This document shows positions 1-5,400 of a stretch of 5,400 nucleotides of DNA, piece by piece. A program made the position numbers and the translations under genes. Under the pieces are notes generated by a model that worked only from the letters and a program-made list of their open reading frames with translations, was not told where the DNA came from and did not search any database. Origin of the DNA: Pseudomonadota bacterium (GTDB lineage Bacteria > Pseudomonadota > Gammaproteobacteria > Burkholderiales > Burkholderiaceae_D); contig JAEZHR010000137.1 in NCBI GenBank assembly GCA_023416415.1, positions 1-5,400 of the forward strand, in the 5' to 3' direction. Each line of letters opens with the position of its first letter. The first letter of the stretch is position 1.

Positions 1-1409
1 TCGTTGATCTGCTTGAAGCCGTCCAGATCGATGAACAGCAACGCCGCCTTGTTGCCGCTACGGCTGGACATGCGCAGCGCGTCTTCCGCCTGATTCATGA
101 AGTGGCGGCGATTGGACAGCTCCGTCAGCGGATCGAGGTTGGCATGCCGCCAGACCAGCGCCTCGGACTCCTTGCGCGCAGTGATGTCCGTGACGATGCC
201 CGTCATCGCCAGCGCTTTTCCGTCCTTGTCGCGTGCCACCACCACGCCGCGCGAGACCACCCATTTCCAGCCGTTGCCGGCATGGTGGATCCGGTATTCT
301 CCGTGATAACGGTGCGTTCTGCCTTCGAGCAGTTCGCGCAAGGCGGCATGACGCCGCTTGCGGTCCTCGGGATGCACGAGCGCGTCGAACTCCGAGTCGG
401 TCAGCGTTTCCCGATCGCCGGAAAAGCCAAGAATCTTCCGCAGCTCCATCGAGAGGGTGTAAATGCCAAGGGGCAGGTCCCAGTCCCATACGCCTTCCCC
501 GCTGCCTTCCACTGCCAGCTTCAGGCGCTCGTTCATCAGGCGCAGACGCGACTCGTAGGCTTGCTCCAGGCTCAGGTCACGTACCAGAACCTGTACCGCC
601 TGTTGCCCGTTCCAGTGTGCGTGCCCGACGATGCACTGCAGGTGCACGACGTTGCCGTCGAAGCGGCGAATGGGCCAGGTCTGGGGCGCGCTGGTGGCAT
701 GGCTGGCAAGCACGTTCTCGAAGGTCCGATCCATGGTGCCCCATGCGGACGGATCGACGAAGTCGCGGACAGTGCGGTTGAGGATTTCGCCGACTTCGGC
801 GGCGCCGACCATGCGTGCAAGCGAGGCGTTGGCAAATACATGCCGGTCGCCGACCAGAACCAGGATGCCGTCCGGGCTGGCTTCGGCAAGAACGCGAAAG
901 CGCTCCTCGCTCGCGCGCAAGGCCTGTTCGATGACCTTGCGCTCGGTGATGTCCATGACGATGCCGGTAATGTGCTGGGCTCTGCCAGCCGTATCCGGCG
1001 TCACCGCGCCGCGCACGAGGAGCCAGATCATGCGGCCCGAGTGCAGGCGCAGCGGATACTCCGCGCTGAACTGCCGGGCATGTGATGCCGCCTTTTGGAT
1101 GGCCAGCCTTACTCTGTCGGCATCCTCGTCGGCAAGGATGCCGCGCCAGTCGTCTTCGGAAAGGGTCTGGTAGCCGTCCGTCAGGTCCAGCATGCGAGTG
1201 GCGGCCGGACAGATCGTGAGCTGGTGTCTGCGCAGGTCCCATTCCCACACGCCGATACCCGCGGCCTCTATCGCAAGCTGATGGATCACGTCCCGCTTGC
1301 GGGCGCGATCGCCGTCCGCGGCGTCGATCGCGTTGCCGCTGGCCGGCCCGGACGGCCCCACTGATCCCCTGTTCGCGCGGTCGCGCGGCTCCGGCACACG
1401 CTTGTTCAT
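1..1409 (-). CDS. PAS-PAS-PAS-GGDEF sensor diguanylate cyclase, N-terminal part (3' end beyond left edge)
   Basis: The frame is open from an ATG at 1409 to the window edge: 469 codons with no stop, read codon by codon. The start is well supported by GGAGGAG at 1418-1424, 8 nt upstream. Three PAS/PAC units are visible. PAS1 covers about residues 43-160 (GVWEWD near 53-58, closing PAC motif ITGIVMDITERK at 147-158). PAS2 covers about 168-285 (SPDGILVL near 178). PAS3 covers about 294-413 (GVWDWD at 306-311, closing with MTGIVTDITARK near 402-413). A GGDEF domain begins near residue 421 with NLDPLTELSNRR and reaches IDLDGFKQIN at 460-469, where Asp461 sits at the usual first Mg-binding position. 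The GG[D/E]EF signature itself and any EAL domain lie outside the window, so catalytic competence cannot be judged. No signal peptide or membrane segment is seen, which predicts a cytoplasmic sensor. By family knowledge it would make c-di-GMP from two GTP under control of PAS-sensed signals. The ligand is unknown. Confidence 0.93.
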   Translation of the reverse strand, partial: MNKRVPEPRDRANRGSVGPSGPASGNAIDAADGDRARKRDVIHQLAIEAAGIGVWEWDLRRHQLTICPAATRMLDLTDGYQTLSEDDWRGILADEDADRVRLAIQKAASHARQFSAEYPLRLHSGRMIWLLVRGAVTPDTAGRAQHITGIVMDITERKVIEQALRASEERFRVLAEASPDGILVLVGDRHVFANASLARMVGAAEVGEILNRTVRDFVDPSAWGTMDRTFENVLASHATSAPQTWPIRRFDGNVVHLQCIVGHAHWNGQQAVQVLVRDLSLEQAYESRLRLMNERLKLAVEGSGEGVWDWDLPLGIYTLSMELRKILGFSGDRETLTDSEFDALVHPEDRKRRHAALRELLEGRTHRYHGEYRIHHAGNGWKWVVSRGVVVARDKDGKALAMTGIVTDITARKESEALVWRHANLDPLTELSNRRHFMNQAEDALRMSSRSGNKAALLFIDLDGFKQIN

Positions 1410-1472
1410 CGATGGGTCTCCTCCATAGCCGCTTGGAGCCGCCAGAAAAAACGCAAGTTCAATCGCGCCGGG

Positions 1473-1496
1473 TCGTGTGCGGGACATTTCGCACGA
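1473..1496. promoter_or_regulatory. Imperfect dyad in the divergent intergenic region
   Basis: The 152-bp gap between the GGDEF gene (leftward) and the small membrane protein gene (rightward) contains an inverted repeat. Perfect arms GTGCG (1477-1481) and CGCAC (1490-1494) are separated by 8 nt, and the match extends outward to TCGTG/CACGA if one extra T on the left arm is skipped. Its position between two divergent starts is compatible with an operator. Arms this short arise readily by chance in GC-rich DNA, and I see no clear -35/-10 pair for either gene. The rest of 1410-1561 holds only the two ribosome binding sites. Confidence 0.18.
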
Positions 1497-1561
1497 ATCT
1501 GGTACTGCATCATCCAATGGAGACGGCTGGCATCACGCCACCCGGAAAGATGGAGGCGCGC

Positions 1562-1873
1562 ATGACGGACGATGGCAAGGACCGGCTGGAACAGGCTTAT
1601 CGCGGGCTGGAACAGGAAGCGCCCGACAGGGTCGTGCGGGCGATCCGCTGCCTGCGCCAGCCGCAGTCACGCCCATGGCGATTGCCGCTGGGTCTGCTGC
1701 TGGTGGTCAGCGGCTTCTTCGGCATTCTGCCGATACTCGGGTTCGAATTCATCCCCATCGGTTTGTTGCTGCTCGCCCAGGATATTCCCTTTCTGCGCAA
1801 GCCGGTCGGCGACTTGATGATCTGGCTGGAGGAAAAATGGGTCGCGCTGCGCAGGTGGTGGCAGCGGCGTTGA
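1562..1873 (+). CDS. Small conserved membrane protein, hairpin type with basic Trp-rich tail
   Basis: This encodes 103 residues. I chose the ATG at 1562 because GGAGG (1552-1556) lies 5 nt upstream. A longer in-frame start at 1412 would overlap the divergent gene's leader and adds a non-conserved-looking N-terminus. Residues 1-38 are a soluble, charged segment (QAYRGLEQEAPDRVVRAIR). Residues 41-60 and 62-77 form two hydrophobic stretches broken around ILPILGFEFIPIG, suggesting a membrane hairpin. The C-terminus (78-103) is amphipathic and basic, with five tryptophans counting W88 and the WW at 99-100. The layout resembles the short PGPGW-like putative membrane proteins common in proteobacteria, although the literal PGPGW motif is absent. 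No biochemical function is known to me for this type. It is divergent from the diguanylate cyclase gene and 129 bp ahead of the next gene, so it is probably monocistronic. Confidence 0.82.
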   Translation: MTDDGKDRLEQAYRGLEQEAPDRVVRAIRCLRQPQSRPWRLPLGLLLVVSGFFGILPILGFEFIPIGLLLLAQDIPFLRKPVGDLMIWLEEKWVALRRWWQRR

Positions 1874-1931
1874 CGGTTGTTGCACAGGCAGCACGGAGCC
1901 GGGTGAAAGGGTGCAAGGCGTTCATAGCGTT

Positions 1932-1940
1932 TGTTACACT
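1932..1940 (+). promoter_or_regulatory. Candidate extended -10 element for the secreted protein gene
   Basis: TG-T-TACACT at 1932-1940 matches an extended -10 (TGnTATAAT) with TACACT sharing 4 of 6 consensus bases. It would start transcription near 1947 and give a leader of about 55 nt before the ATG at 2003. The -35 region at the proper spacing (around 1912-1917) is poor, which extended -10 promoters tolerate. The rest of 1874-2002 shows no hairpin followed by a T-run. Confidence 0.3.
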
Positions 1941-2002
1941 CTGACAACGACTTCCGGTAGTGGACCGACTGTCGGCCTTCCAACCCGTTCCCAAGTACGT
2001 CC

Positions 2003-2719
2003 ATGCGCGCCTTCACCTTCGAGCCCGGCTCTTTCCTTGCTTCATCCGTTGTCCTTGCTTGCGGTACGCATCCCGGCCTGCTTCGCGTCCTGCTCCTGGC
2101 GCTGGCGCTGGGCCCCGGCGTTTCGCAGGCGCAGACCAGTGGCATCTATGCGACGGACGGCGGTTACGTCATCGAAGTCGAGTTTGCCGGCGACATGCTG
2201 ACTGTGGTGGAACCGAACAAGCGTTCCGAATATACGCGCATACCCGGCACCAGCGACTACGAGTTCACCAACGTCAACAATCACAATATCCGCTACGGCA
2301 TGCGCGTCATTGACGCGCGCACCCTCGGTGCCTACAAGCCGGACCATCCGGGAGGCGGGCTGACCATGCTCACGCTGCGCTCCGCAACCGGCGGCGGCAA
2401 TGAAGCCGGAGCATCGCCGGGCGCAGGCGTCAGCGCAGACACTCCCGCAAGCCCTGCGCCTGCGGCGGCAAGTGCCGCCGACCGCATTCGCTTCGGCAAG
2501 CTCGCTGCCGCCTATCAGGATCATGCGCAGCGCGATCCGGCCAACGTGCAGGCCTGGACCGCATGCAGTGCCGCCGCCTACGCGCGCGCCACTTCCGCGC
2601 GTGCCGAGGCGGACGACTATGCTTTCCGAGCGGCCGCCAGTCTCAAGCCGATCATGATGCTGCCTGATTCTCCCTGTCCGGATGTCATCTCGCCCGCGCA
2701 CTGGCACGCCGTACCCTGA
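2003..2719 (+). CDS. Secreted/periplasmic protein of unknown function with two domains and an Ala/Gly/Pro linker
   Basis: This encodes 238 residues; I do not recognise the family. An in-frame stop at 1958-1960 and the lack of any other ATG, GTG or TTG before the signal peptide make ATG 2003 the only reasonable start, but it has no visible Shine-Dalgarno. Residues 26-43 form a hydrophobic core ending in VSQAQ, giving a predicted signal peptidase I cut after Ala43. The n-region is unusually long (about 25 residues) and weakly charged. Residues 45-126 look like a compact, probably beta-rich domain (SGIYATDGGYVIEVEF, then YEFTNVNNHNIRYGMRVIDA). Residues 127-159 are a Gly/Ala/Pro/Ser linker. Residues 160-238 are Ala-rich and likely helical, with Cys188 and Cys225 as a possible disulfide. 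An alternative lipobox reading (VLAC, Cys20) is weak because Leu sits at -2 and the stretch before it is poorly charged. The gene converges on the host-attachment gene with 26 bp between stops. Confidence 0.8.
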   Translation: MRAFTFEPGSFLASSVVLACGTHPGLLRVLLLALALGPGVSQAQTSGIYATDGGYVIEVEFAGDMLTVVEPNKRSEYTRIPGTSDYEFTNVNNHNIRYGMRVIDARTLGAYKPDHPGGGLTMLTLRSATGGGNEAGASPGAGVSADTPASPAPAAASAADRIRFGKLAAAYQDHAQRDPANVQAWTACSAAAYARATSARAEADDYAFRAAASLKPIMMLPDSPCPDVISPAHWHAVP

Positions 2720-2733
2720 GCCGGCACGCCGGC
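2720..2733. terminator. Short GC hairpin between convergent stops
   Basis: GCCGG (2720-2724) and CCGGC (2729-2733) form a perfect 5-bp stem with a CACG loop, placed immediately after the TGA at 2717-2719 and before the opposing stop at 2746-2748. No T-run follows on either strand, so intrinsic termination is doubtful. It may slow polymerase or be chance in GC-rich DNA. Confidence 0.2.
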
Positions 2734-2745
2734 CGGTGCGCCGCG

Positions 2746-3198
2746 CTATTGTTTCAGCATCTCGAGCAGCTTTGCGCCCTTTAGGTACGTATAGTCCTTG
2801 TTGATTTCCTTGCTGACGGCATTTTTCACGTTCGGGTCGAGTTGCTCGCGCAGGACACCGAGAAATTCGGGCGACACCACCAGCGTCACGTTCCTGAAGC
2901 GTCCCTCGTTCTGACCCTGGCGCAGATACTCCGCGATGGCGCGCGCGAACTCTATACTCTGATTCTCCTCCGGCGTCAGGTGCGGCTGATAGGTCTTGTT
3001 GGGCGAGGGACCACCGACGTTGTGGAAGGTCTTTTCTGCCGCAGTCGGGCTGATCCTGTCGTGTTGGGCTTCGGAAGTGCGCAGGCGCACGGCCGGATTT
3101 GTCATGTCGCTGATCTCCCTGAGCGGTTCCGTCAGATTCTCCTGGGCGAAGATCATTGCCCTTCCTGCGTTTGCCGAGACGATCCATGAGGCGTCCAT
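2746..3198 (-). CDS. Host attachment protein family (PF10116-type; related to bacterial eRF1-like baeRF proteins)
   Basis: This encodes 150 residues, the usual size of the family. The start is set by a strong AGGAGGA 4-5 nt before the ATG at 3198; a longer in-frame ATG at 3312 has no such site. Family marks I recognise are the N-terminal strand SWIVSANAGRAMIF (4-17), the PLREI..M.NP...L..SE segment (25-43), a charged middle loop (44-78), the helix EFARAIAEYLRQG (83-95), NEGRF (97-101), TLVVSPEFLGVLREQL (105-120), and the closing helix ending in INKDYTYL (132-139). The family name comes from an annotation about attachment to host cells. Comparative work groups these proteins with archaeo-eukaryotic release-factor-like (baeRF) domains, implying a possible ribosome- or RNA-linked role, but the function of this one is unproven. 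It has no signal peptide, so it is probably cytosolic. It diverges from the gene at 3389 across about 190 bp. Confidence 0.9.
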   Translation of the reverse strand: MDASWIVSANAGRAMIFAQENLTEPLREISDMTNPAVRLRTSEAQHDRISPTAAEKTFHNVGGPSPNKTYQPHLTPEENQSIEFARAIAEYLRQGQNEGRFRNVTLVVSPEFLGVLREQLDPNVKNAVSKEINKDYTYLKGAKLLEMLKQ

Positions 3199-3299
3199 TG
3201 ATTCCTCCTGCTTGCCTTGTCCGGGAAATTCGATGGCGGGCTGCGGTGAATTGTTCCTGACCCAGGAGCCGCGCCGGAATGGCCGGCCGGGGGCACTAT

Positions 3300-3328
3300 T
3301 TCGCATTTGCAAGGGAATGTCGTATTCT
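3300..3328 (+). promoter_or_regulatory. Candidate sigma-70 promoter for the gene at 3389
   Basis: TTCGCA (3300-3305) and TATTCT (3323-3328) are separated by 17 bp; each matches 4 of 6 consensus bases. Transcription would start near 3335, leaving a leader of about 55 nt. The placement in the divergent gap is sensible, but the scores are moderate and I found no matching pair for the leftward host-attachment gene. Confidence 0.35.
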
Positions 3329-3388
3329 CCCCCCGGTACGGCGGACAGTCAGGCCGTGCGGGTGAACCACGATAAAAAGGGGGGAGCT

Positions 3389-3802
3389 ATGTCGATGTCG
3401 GCTTTTTTCGAAGAACTCGGCGCACCGTTGGCCGACCGGGAATTCTCGTGGGGAAGCGTGCGCGAGCGGGACAAAACCGTCTTCCTGCGCGTGTGGGAGG
3501 ACGAGCACATCAAGTTCCCGGATGTCAGCAACAGCTACTTCTTCTGGCTGGCACACACCGAGCACAAGAATCTGTCGCTAGGCTATCCGGAGCGGCAGAA
3601 GCACGTGGAACTGATCCGCAGCGGCTATCGCGCGCTGATGATCGTCGCCTACAAGGGAGAACCAAGCGCCGACGGACCGACCGTGCGCGCATGGGACGAC
3701 CGGGAGTTGCTCGTCGGCGGCATGCTGCTCGAGCGCGGCGGCGACCTCTGGCTGGAGAATTCCGGACGCATTTCGTCATTCGAGGCGAAAAGGGCGGGCT
3801 GA
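3389..3802 (+). CDS. Uncharacterised 137-residue soluble protein (FSWGSV...VFLRVWEDE type)
   Basis: I do not assign a function. Two starts compete: ATG 3389 is only 2 nt after the GGGGGGAG purine run (3379-3386), while the in-frame ATG at 3395 is 8 nt after it, so the shorter 135-residue product is equally likely. The protein is soluble with no signal peptide or membrane segment. Recognisable blocks are FFEELGAPL (6-14), FSWGSV (19-24), TVFLRVWEDE (30-39), LGYPERQKHVELIRSGY (64-80), a hydrophobic strand ALMIVAYKG (82-90), and WDDRELLVGGMLLERGGDLWLE (102-123). The pattern of strand-rich blocks with conserved Trp residues looks like a small alpha/beta fold. I have a sense of similar hypothetical proteins with a WSWG...VFLRVW core in other proteobacteria, but cannot tie them to a named domain. 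It diverges from the host-attachment gene and is followed by a hairpin. Confidence 0.82.
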   Translation: MSMSAFFEELGAPLADREFSWGSVRERDKTVFLRVWEDEHIKFPDVSNSYFFWLAHTEHKNLSLGYPERQKHVELIRSGYRALMIVAYKGEPSADGPTVRAWDDRELLVGGMLLERGGDLWLENSGRISSFEAKRAG

Positions 3803-3842
3803 AGAAAAAGGCAGGCCGAGAAACGGAAGCGTGGTGGAGCAG

Positions 3843-3859
3843 TGTGGCGGCGCGCCACA
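3843..3859 (+). terminator. Perfect 7-bp hairpin downstream of the gene at 3389
   Basis: TGTGGCG (3843-3849) pairs perfectly with CGCCACA (3853-3859) around a GCG loop, 40 bp after the stop codon at 3800-3802. It is followed by GATCCTTTCTTG, only a loose T-rich tract starting several bases late, so this is a weak intrinsic terminator at best. Confidence 0.35.
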
Positions 3860-3960
3860 GATCCTTTCTTGTGCTCAACCGGCCGCGGGTGCGAGCGAAC
3901 GTCTTTGGTCTTTGCAATGCACCTCGTTTCACGCCCGTCGGGGCAATTGCAGGGACCGCC

Positions 3961-3990
3961 ATGCGGCAAGCCTATAAAGGACTAGTTTGA
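3961..3990 (+). CDS. Possible 9-codon leader ORF overlapping the transporter start
   Basis: The ATG at 3961 opens a 9-residue reading frame (MRQAYKGLV) ending in TGA at 3988-3990. The TGA overlaps the transporter's TTG start (3987-3989) in the arrangement TTGA. AGGGA at 3951-3955 lies 5 nt before the ATG, a plausible ribosome binding site. The transporter's own AAGG (3977-3980) lies inside this mini-ORF. If translated, terminating ribosomes would be placed on the TTG start, a classic coupling geometry. The frame is also simply the tail of a longer stop-free stretch, and short overlaps like this can be chance, so this is a hypothesis. Confidence 0.25.
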   Translation: MRQAYKGLV

Positions 3991-4874
3991 ACAAGAGCGG
4001 CATTCTTCTTCATATCGCGGGCCTCTGGACACTCTCCACTCTGGATGCGACAGGTAAATGGCTCGCCATGGCCGGTGTCTCGGTCCTGATGATCACGTGG
4101 TTCCGCTACGCCATACACATTGCCGTGATGACCGCCGTGGTCCTGCCCCGACGCGGCATGGCGATCTTTCGCACCCGATCGCTATCGCGCCAGTTCGTGC
4201 GCGGCCTGCTGATGGTTGCGACCACGATCATGTTCTTCAGCGTGCTGGGCCGGCTGCCGATTGCCGAAGCCACCGCGCTGAACTTCATGGCGCCGCTGTT
4301 CCTGGTTGCGCTGGCGCCCTGGCTGCTGCATGAACCGCATCGCGTGCATCGCTGGCTGGGCGTCATCGTCGGTTTTGCCGGCGTGCTGATCGTCGTGCGC
4401 CCCGGAGCGCAACTTGATCCGGTCGGGGTCGCACTGGGTCTGCTAACCGCGCTGGCATTCGCCCTGTTCCAGGTTTCCACGCGGCGCGTGGCACACGACG
4501 ATCCGCTCACCACGAACTACTACGGCGGACTGATCGGCACCGTATCCCTTACGCTCCTCCTGCCGTGGATCTGGCAGATTCCCGAACTCTCCGCTTGGGA
4601 GTGGACACTGCTGCTTTCAACCGGCATCACGGGCTTCGTCGGCCACTGGTTGCAGATCATCGCCTTCAGCCGCACCCAGGCAAGCCTGCTTGCGCCGTTC
4701 AGCTATCTCCAGATCGTCTCCGCTGCGGCGCTAGGCTGGATCGTGTTCGATCAGTTTCCGAGCCTGCTGACACTGCTGGGCGTGATCCTGATCTGCCTGG
4801 CGGGACTCGGCGTCGCGCTATGGGAGCGCAGGTTGACGGCGATGCGCATTGGCACATCGAAACTTGCGCGCTGA
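3987..4874 (+). CDS. DMT-superfamily permease with two EamA domains
   Basis: This encodes 295 residues, typical for ten-helix EamA/RhaT-type drug/metabolite transporters of the inner membrane. The start must be TTG at 3987: an in-frame stop lies at 3975-3977, AAGG sits 6 nt upstream, and the first in-frame ATG would remove the first helix. Approximate helices are 6-25, 29-52, 70-89, 95-114, 122-138, 146-164, 177-195, 205-227, 235-254 and 258-279. EamA repeat 1 spans about 5-139 and shows the family hallmark LPIAEATALNFMAPLF (90-105), then a helix ending VGFAGVLIVVRPG (128-140). EamA repeat 2 spans about 146-279 and contains SRTQASLLAPFSYLQIV (228-244) as the equivalent motif. Substrate cannot be read from the sequence; relatives move amino acids, riboflavin, S-adenosylmethionine or other metabolites, often outward. 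Gaps of about 200 bp on both sides suggest a single-gene unit. Confidence 0.93.
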   Translation: MNKSGILLHIAGLWTLSTLDATGKWLAMAGVSVLMITWFRYAIHIAVMTAVVLPRRGMAIFRTRSLSRQFVRGLLMVATTIMFFSVLGRLPIAEATALNFMAPLFLVALAPWLLHEPHRVHRWLGVIVGFAGVLIVVRPGAQLDPVGVALGLLTALAFALFQVSTRRVAHDDPLTTNYYGGLIGTVSLTLLLPWIWQIPELSAWEWTLLLSTGITGFVGHWLQIIAFSRTQASLLAPFSYLQIVSAAALGWIVFDQFPSLLTLLGVILICLAGLGVALWERRLTAMRIGTSKLAR

Positions 4875-5075
4875 GTCGGCACCGGGGCGTTCCTGTGCGG
4901 GTGAAGCGAAGCGGCCTGCCCGGCGCACGCTGGCAGCCAACGCCTCGAAAGCCGGCGCCCGGCGCGCCTGAGCAAAACGAAACATCGGTTCGATAGCGCT
5001 TGCCTTGCGAACGCAGCCAGCGCATTGTGTTTCGAATGCCGGGGCACTTCCGGCCGCTCATGAAAAGGATCGAAT
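4875..5075. other. Intergenic region with several short hairpins, no gene seen
   Basis: No credible coding frame fills these 201 bp; the frames that cross it are tails of non-coding shadows. It contains a GCCGG/CCGGC stem with a CGC loop at 4951-4963 (no T-run after it), a GTTCG/CGAAC pair at 4988-4992 and 5008-5012, and GCATT/AATGC at 5022-5026 and 5035-5039. All arms are 5 bp. I could not pick out a convincing promoter for the following gene, whose ribosome binding site is at 5065-5069. Confidence 0.4.
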
Positions 5076-5333
5076 ATGTCTCAGTCCCTTGCAGGTCCCG
5101 CGTTAACGCCGGAAGGCGTTGTGTTCACCGTCACCACGCTCGATTTCGAAAGACGCCGATGCCTCATATCGAAAGAGGCGCTTGCCGGACTGGCGCCACA
5201 TCAGGCCGGGCAGTTCGGACCGTTGGAAATTTTCCAGGCATTCGAGGCCCGGATCTGCGGCGTGGCGCGCCGCATGGTCGCCGCCCGCGTCCAGGGAAAT
5301 CCGTTGCTGCTCGAATCCCGCAGCTTCCGGTAG
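5076..5333 (+). CDS. DUF1488-like small protein of unknown function
   Basis: This encodes 85 residues from an ATG with AAGGA (5065-5069) 6 nt upstream. The protein is soluble and without a signal peptide. The order of features fits the DUF1488 family as I know it: an opening strand (EGVVFTVTTLDFERRR, 13-28), a CLISKEALAGL block (29-39), then an amphipathic helix with FQAFEARICGVARRMVAARV (53-72) and a short closing strand ending in LLLESRSFR (77-85). Family length is about 80-90 residues. No function is established for this family that I can cite; such proteins are common as single genes in beta- and alphaproteobacteria. The assignment to DUF1488 is by pattern recognition and could be wrong, although the gene itself looks real. 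Confidence 0.75.
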   Translation: MSQSLAGPALTPEGVVFTVTTLDFERRRCLISKEALAGLAPHQAGQFGPLEIFQAFEARICGVARRMVAARVQGNPLLLESRSFR

Positions 5334-5386
5334 TGGCGACGCCAGCTCAAGCAGGAAGCACAAACAGAAAGCACAAAAAGAGAAAG

Positions 5387-5400
5387 CCCGCGTTCGCGGG
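5387..5400. terminator. Intrinsic terminator hairpin at the right edge, probably for a leftward gene
   Basis: CCCGC (5387-5391) pairs with GCGGG (5396-5400) around GTTC; the stem may extend by one G-C pair if base 5401 is C. The left flank is A-rich (ACAAAAAGAGAAAG, 5373-5386), so on the minus strand the hairpin is followed by a T-rich tract. This is the arrangement of a terminator for a convergent gene beyond the window, and it could be bidirectional if T residues follow on the right. The A-rich flank also holds two copies of AAGCACAAA (5356-5364 and 5369-5377). Confidence 0.6.

Noticed and set aside
102..1085. A 327-codon plus-strand frame opposite the PAS/GGDEF gene
   Set aside because: The minus strand carries an unmistakable PAS-GGDEF protein with a strong ribosome binding site; the plus-strand frame is its antisense shadow with no familiar motif.
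1412..1561. A longer N-terminus for the small membrane protein starting at ATG 1412
   Set aside because: The extension lies in the divergent promoter region, has no ribosome binding site and looks non-coding, whereas ATG 1562 has GGAGG at 5 nt.
2042..3187. A 381-codon open frame on the minus strand, spanning the antisense of the secreted protein gene and most of the host-attachment gene in another frame
   Set aside because: Its translation is Arg/Gly-rich with no recognisable domain. It overlaps a clear family member on the same strand in a different frame, and it fits a stop-poor shadow caused by GC-rich codon use.
3199..3312. A 38-residue N-terminal extension of the host-attachment protein from ATG 3312
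   Set aside because: The family normally starts at the WI(L/V) strand, and ATG 3198 has a near-perfect AGGAGGA; the extension would also run into the candidate promoter of the divergent gene.
3947..3978. TTGCAG ... TATAAA as a promoter directly before the transporter
   Set aside because: The spacing is 20 bp and the TATAAA lies within the ribosome binding region, so transcription would begin at about the start codon; the A/T-rich part is better explained as the Shine-Dalgarno context.
4565..4996. A 143-codon plus-strand frame overlapping the transporter's second half and the following gap
   Set aside because: It is out of frame with a clear ten-helix EamA protein and has no domain-like sequence of its own.

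Overview
The window is GC-rich, with GC-ending codons and strong AGGAGG-type ribosome binding sites before most genes. The gene content (a multi-PAS diguanylate cyclase, a host-attachment/baeRF family protein, a DMT-family permease and a DUF1488-like small protein) fits a soil- or water-type proteobacterial chromosome. A betaproteobacterium of the Burkholderiales is my best guess, but this rests on gene style and not on a marker gene. I see no mobile element, CRISPR array, tRNA or rRNA.

Layout. Positions 1-1409 (minus) hold the N-terminal 469 residues of a soluble PAS-PAS-PAS-GGDEF protein that runs off the left edge just inside its GGDEF domain. It diverges across about 150 bp from a 103-residue small membrane protein (1562-1873, plus). 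Next on the plus strand is a secreted or periplasmic protein of unknown function (2003-2719), built as signal peptide, compact N-terminal domain, Ala/Gly/Pro linker and Ala-rich C-terminal domain. It converges with a host-attachment (PF10116-type) protein at 2746-3198 (minus), with 26 bp between the two stop codons. That gene diverges from a 137-residue uncharacterised protein (3389-3802, plus). A 184-bp gap follows, with a hairpin and a 9-codon mini-ORF whose stop codon overlaps the TTG start of a 10-TM EamA/DMT transporter (3987-4874, plus). After a 201-bp gap comes an 85-residue DUF1488-like protein (5076-5333, plus). The window closes with an A-rich stretch and a perfect hairpin that looks like a terminator, probably serving a leftward gene beyond the right edge and perhaps both directions.

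How the genes relate. Nothing here forms an obvious operon: most genes are single transcription units separated by gaps of 100-200 bp or set in opposite directions. The divergent pair at 2746-3389 (host-attachment/baeRF family protein and unknown WSWG-type protein) and the mini-ORF/TTG-start arrangement before the transporter are the two places most worth a second look. I did not find convincing evidence of a new multi-gene system.
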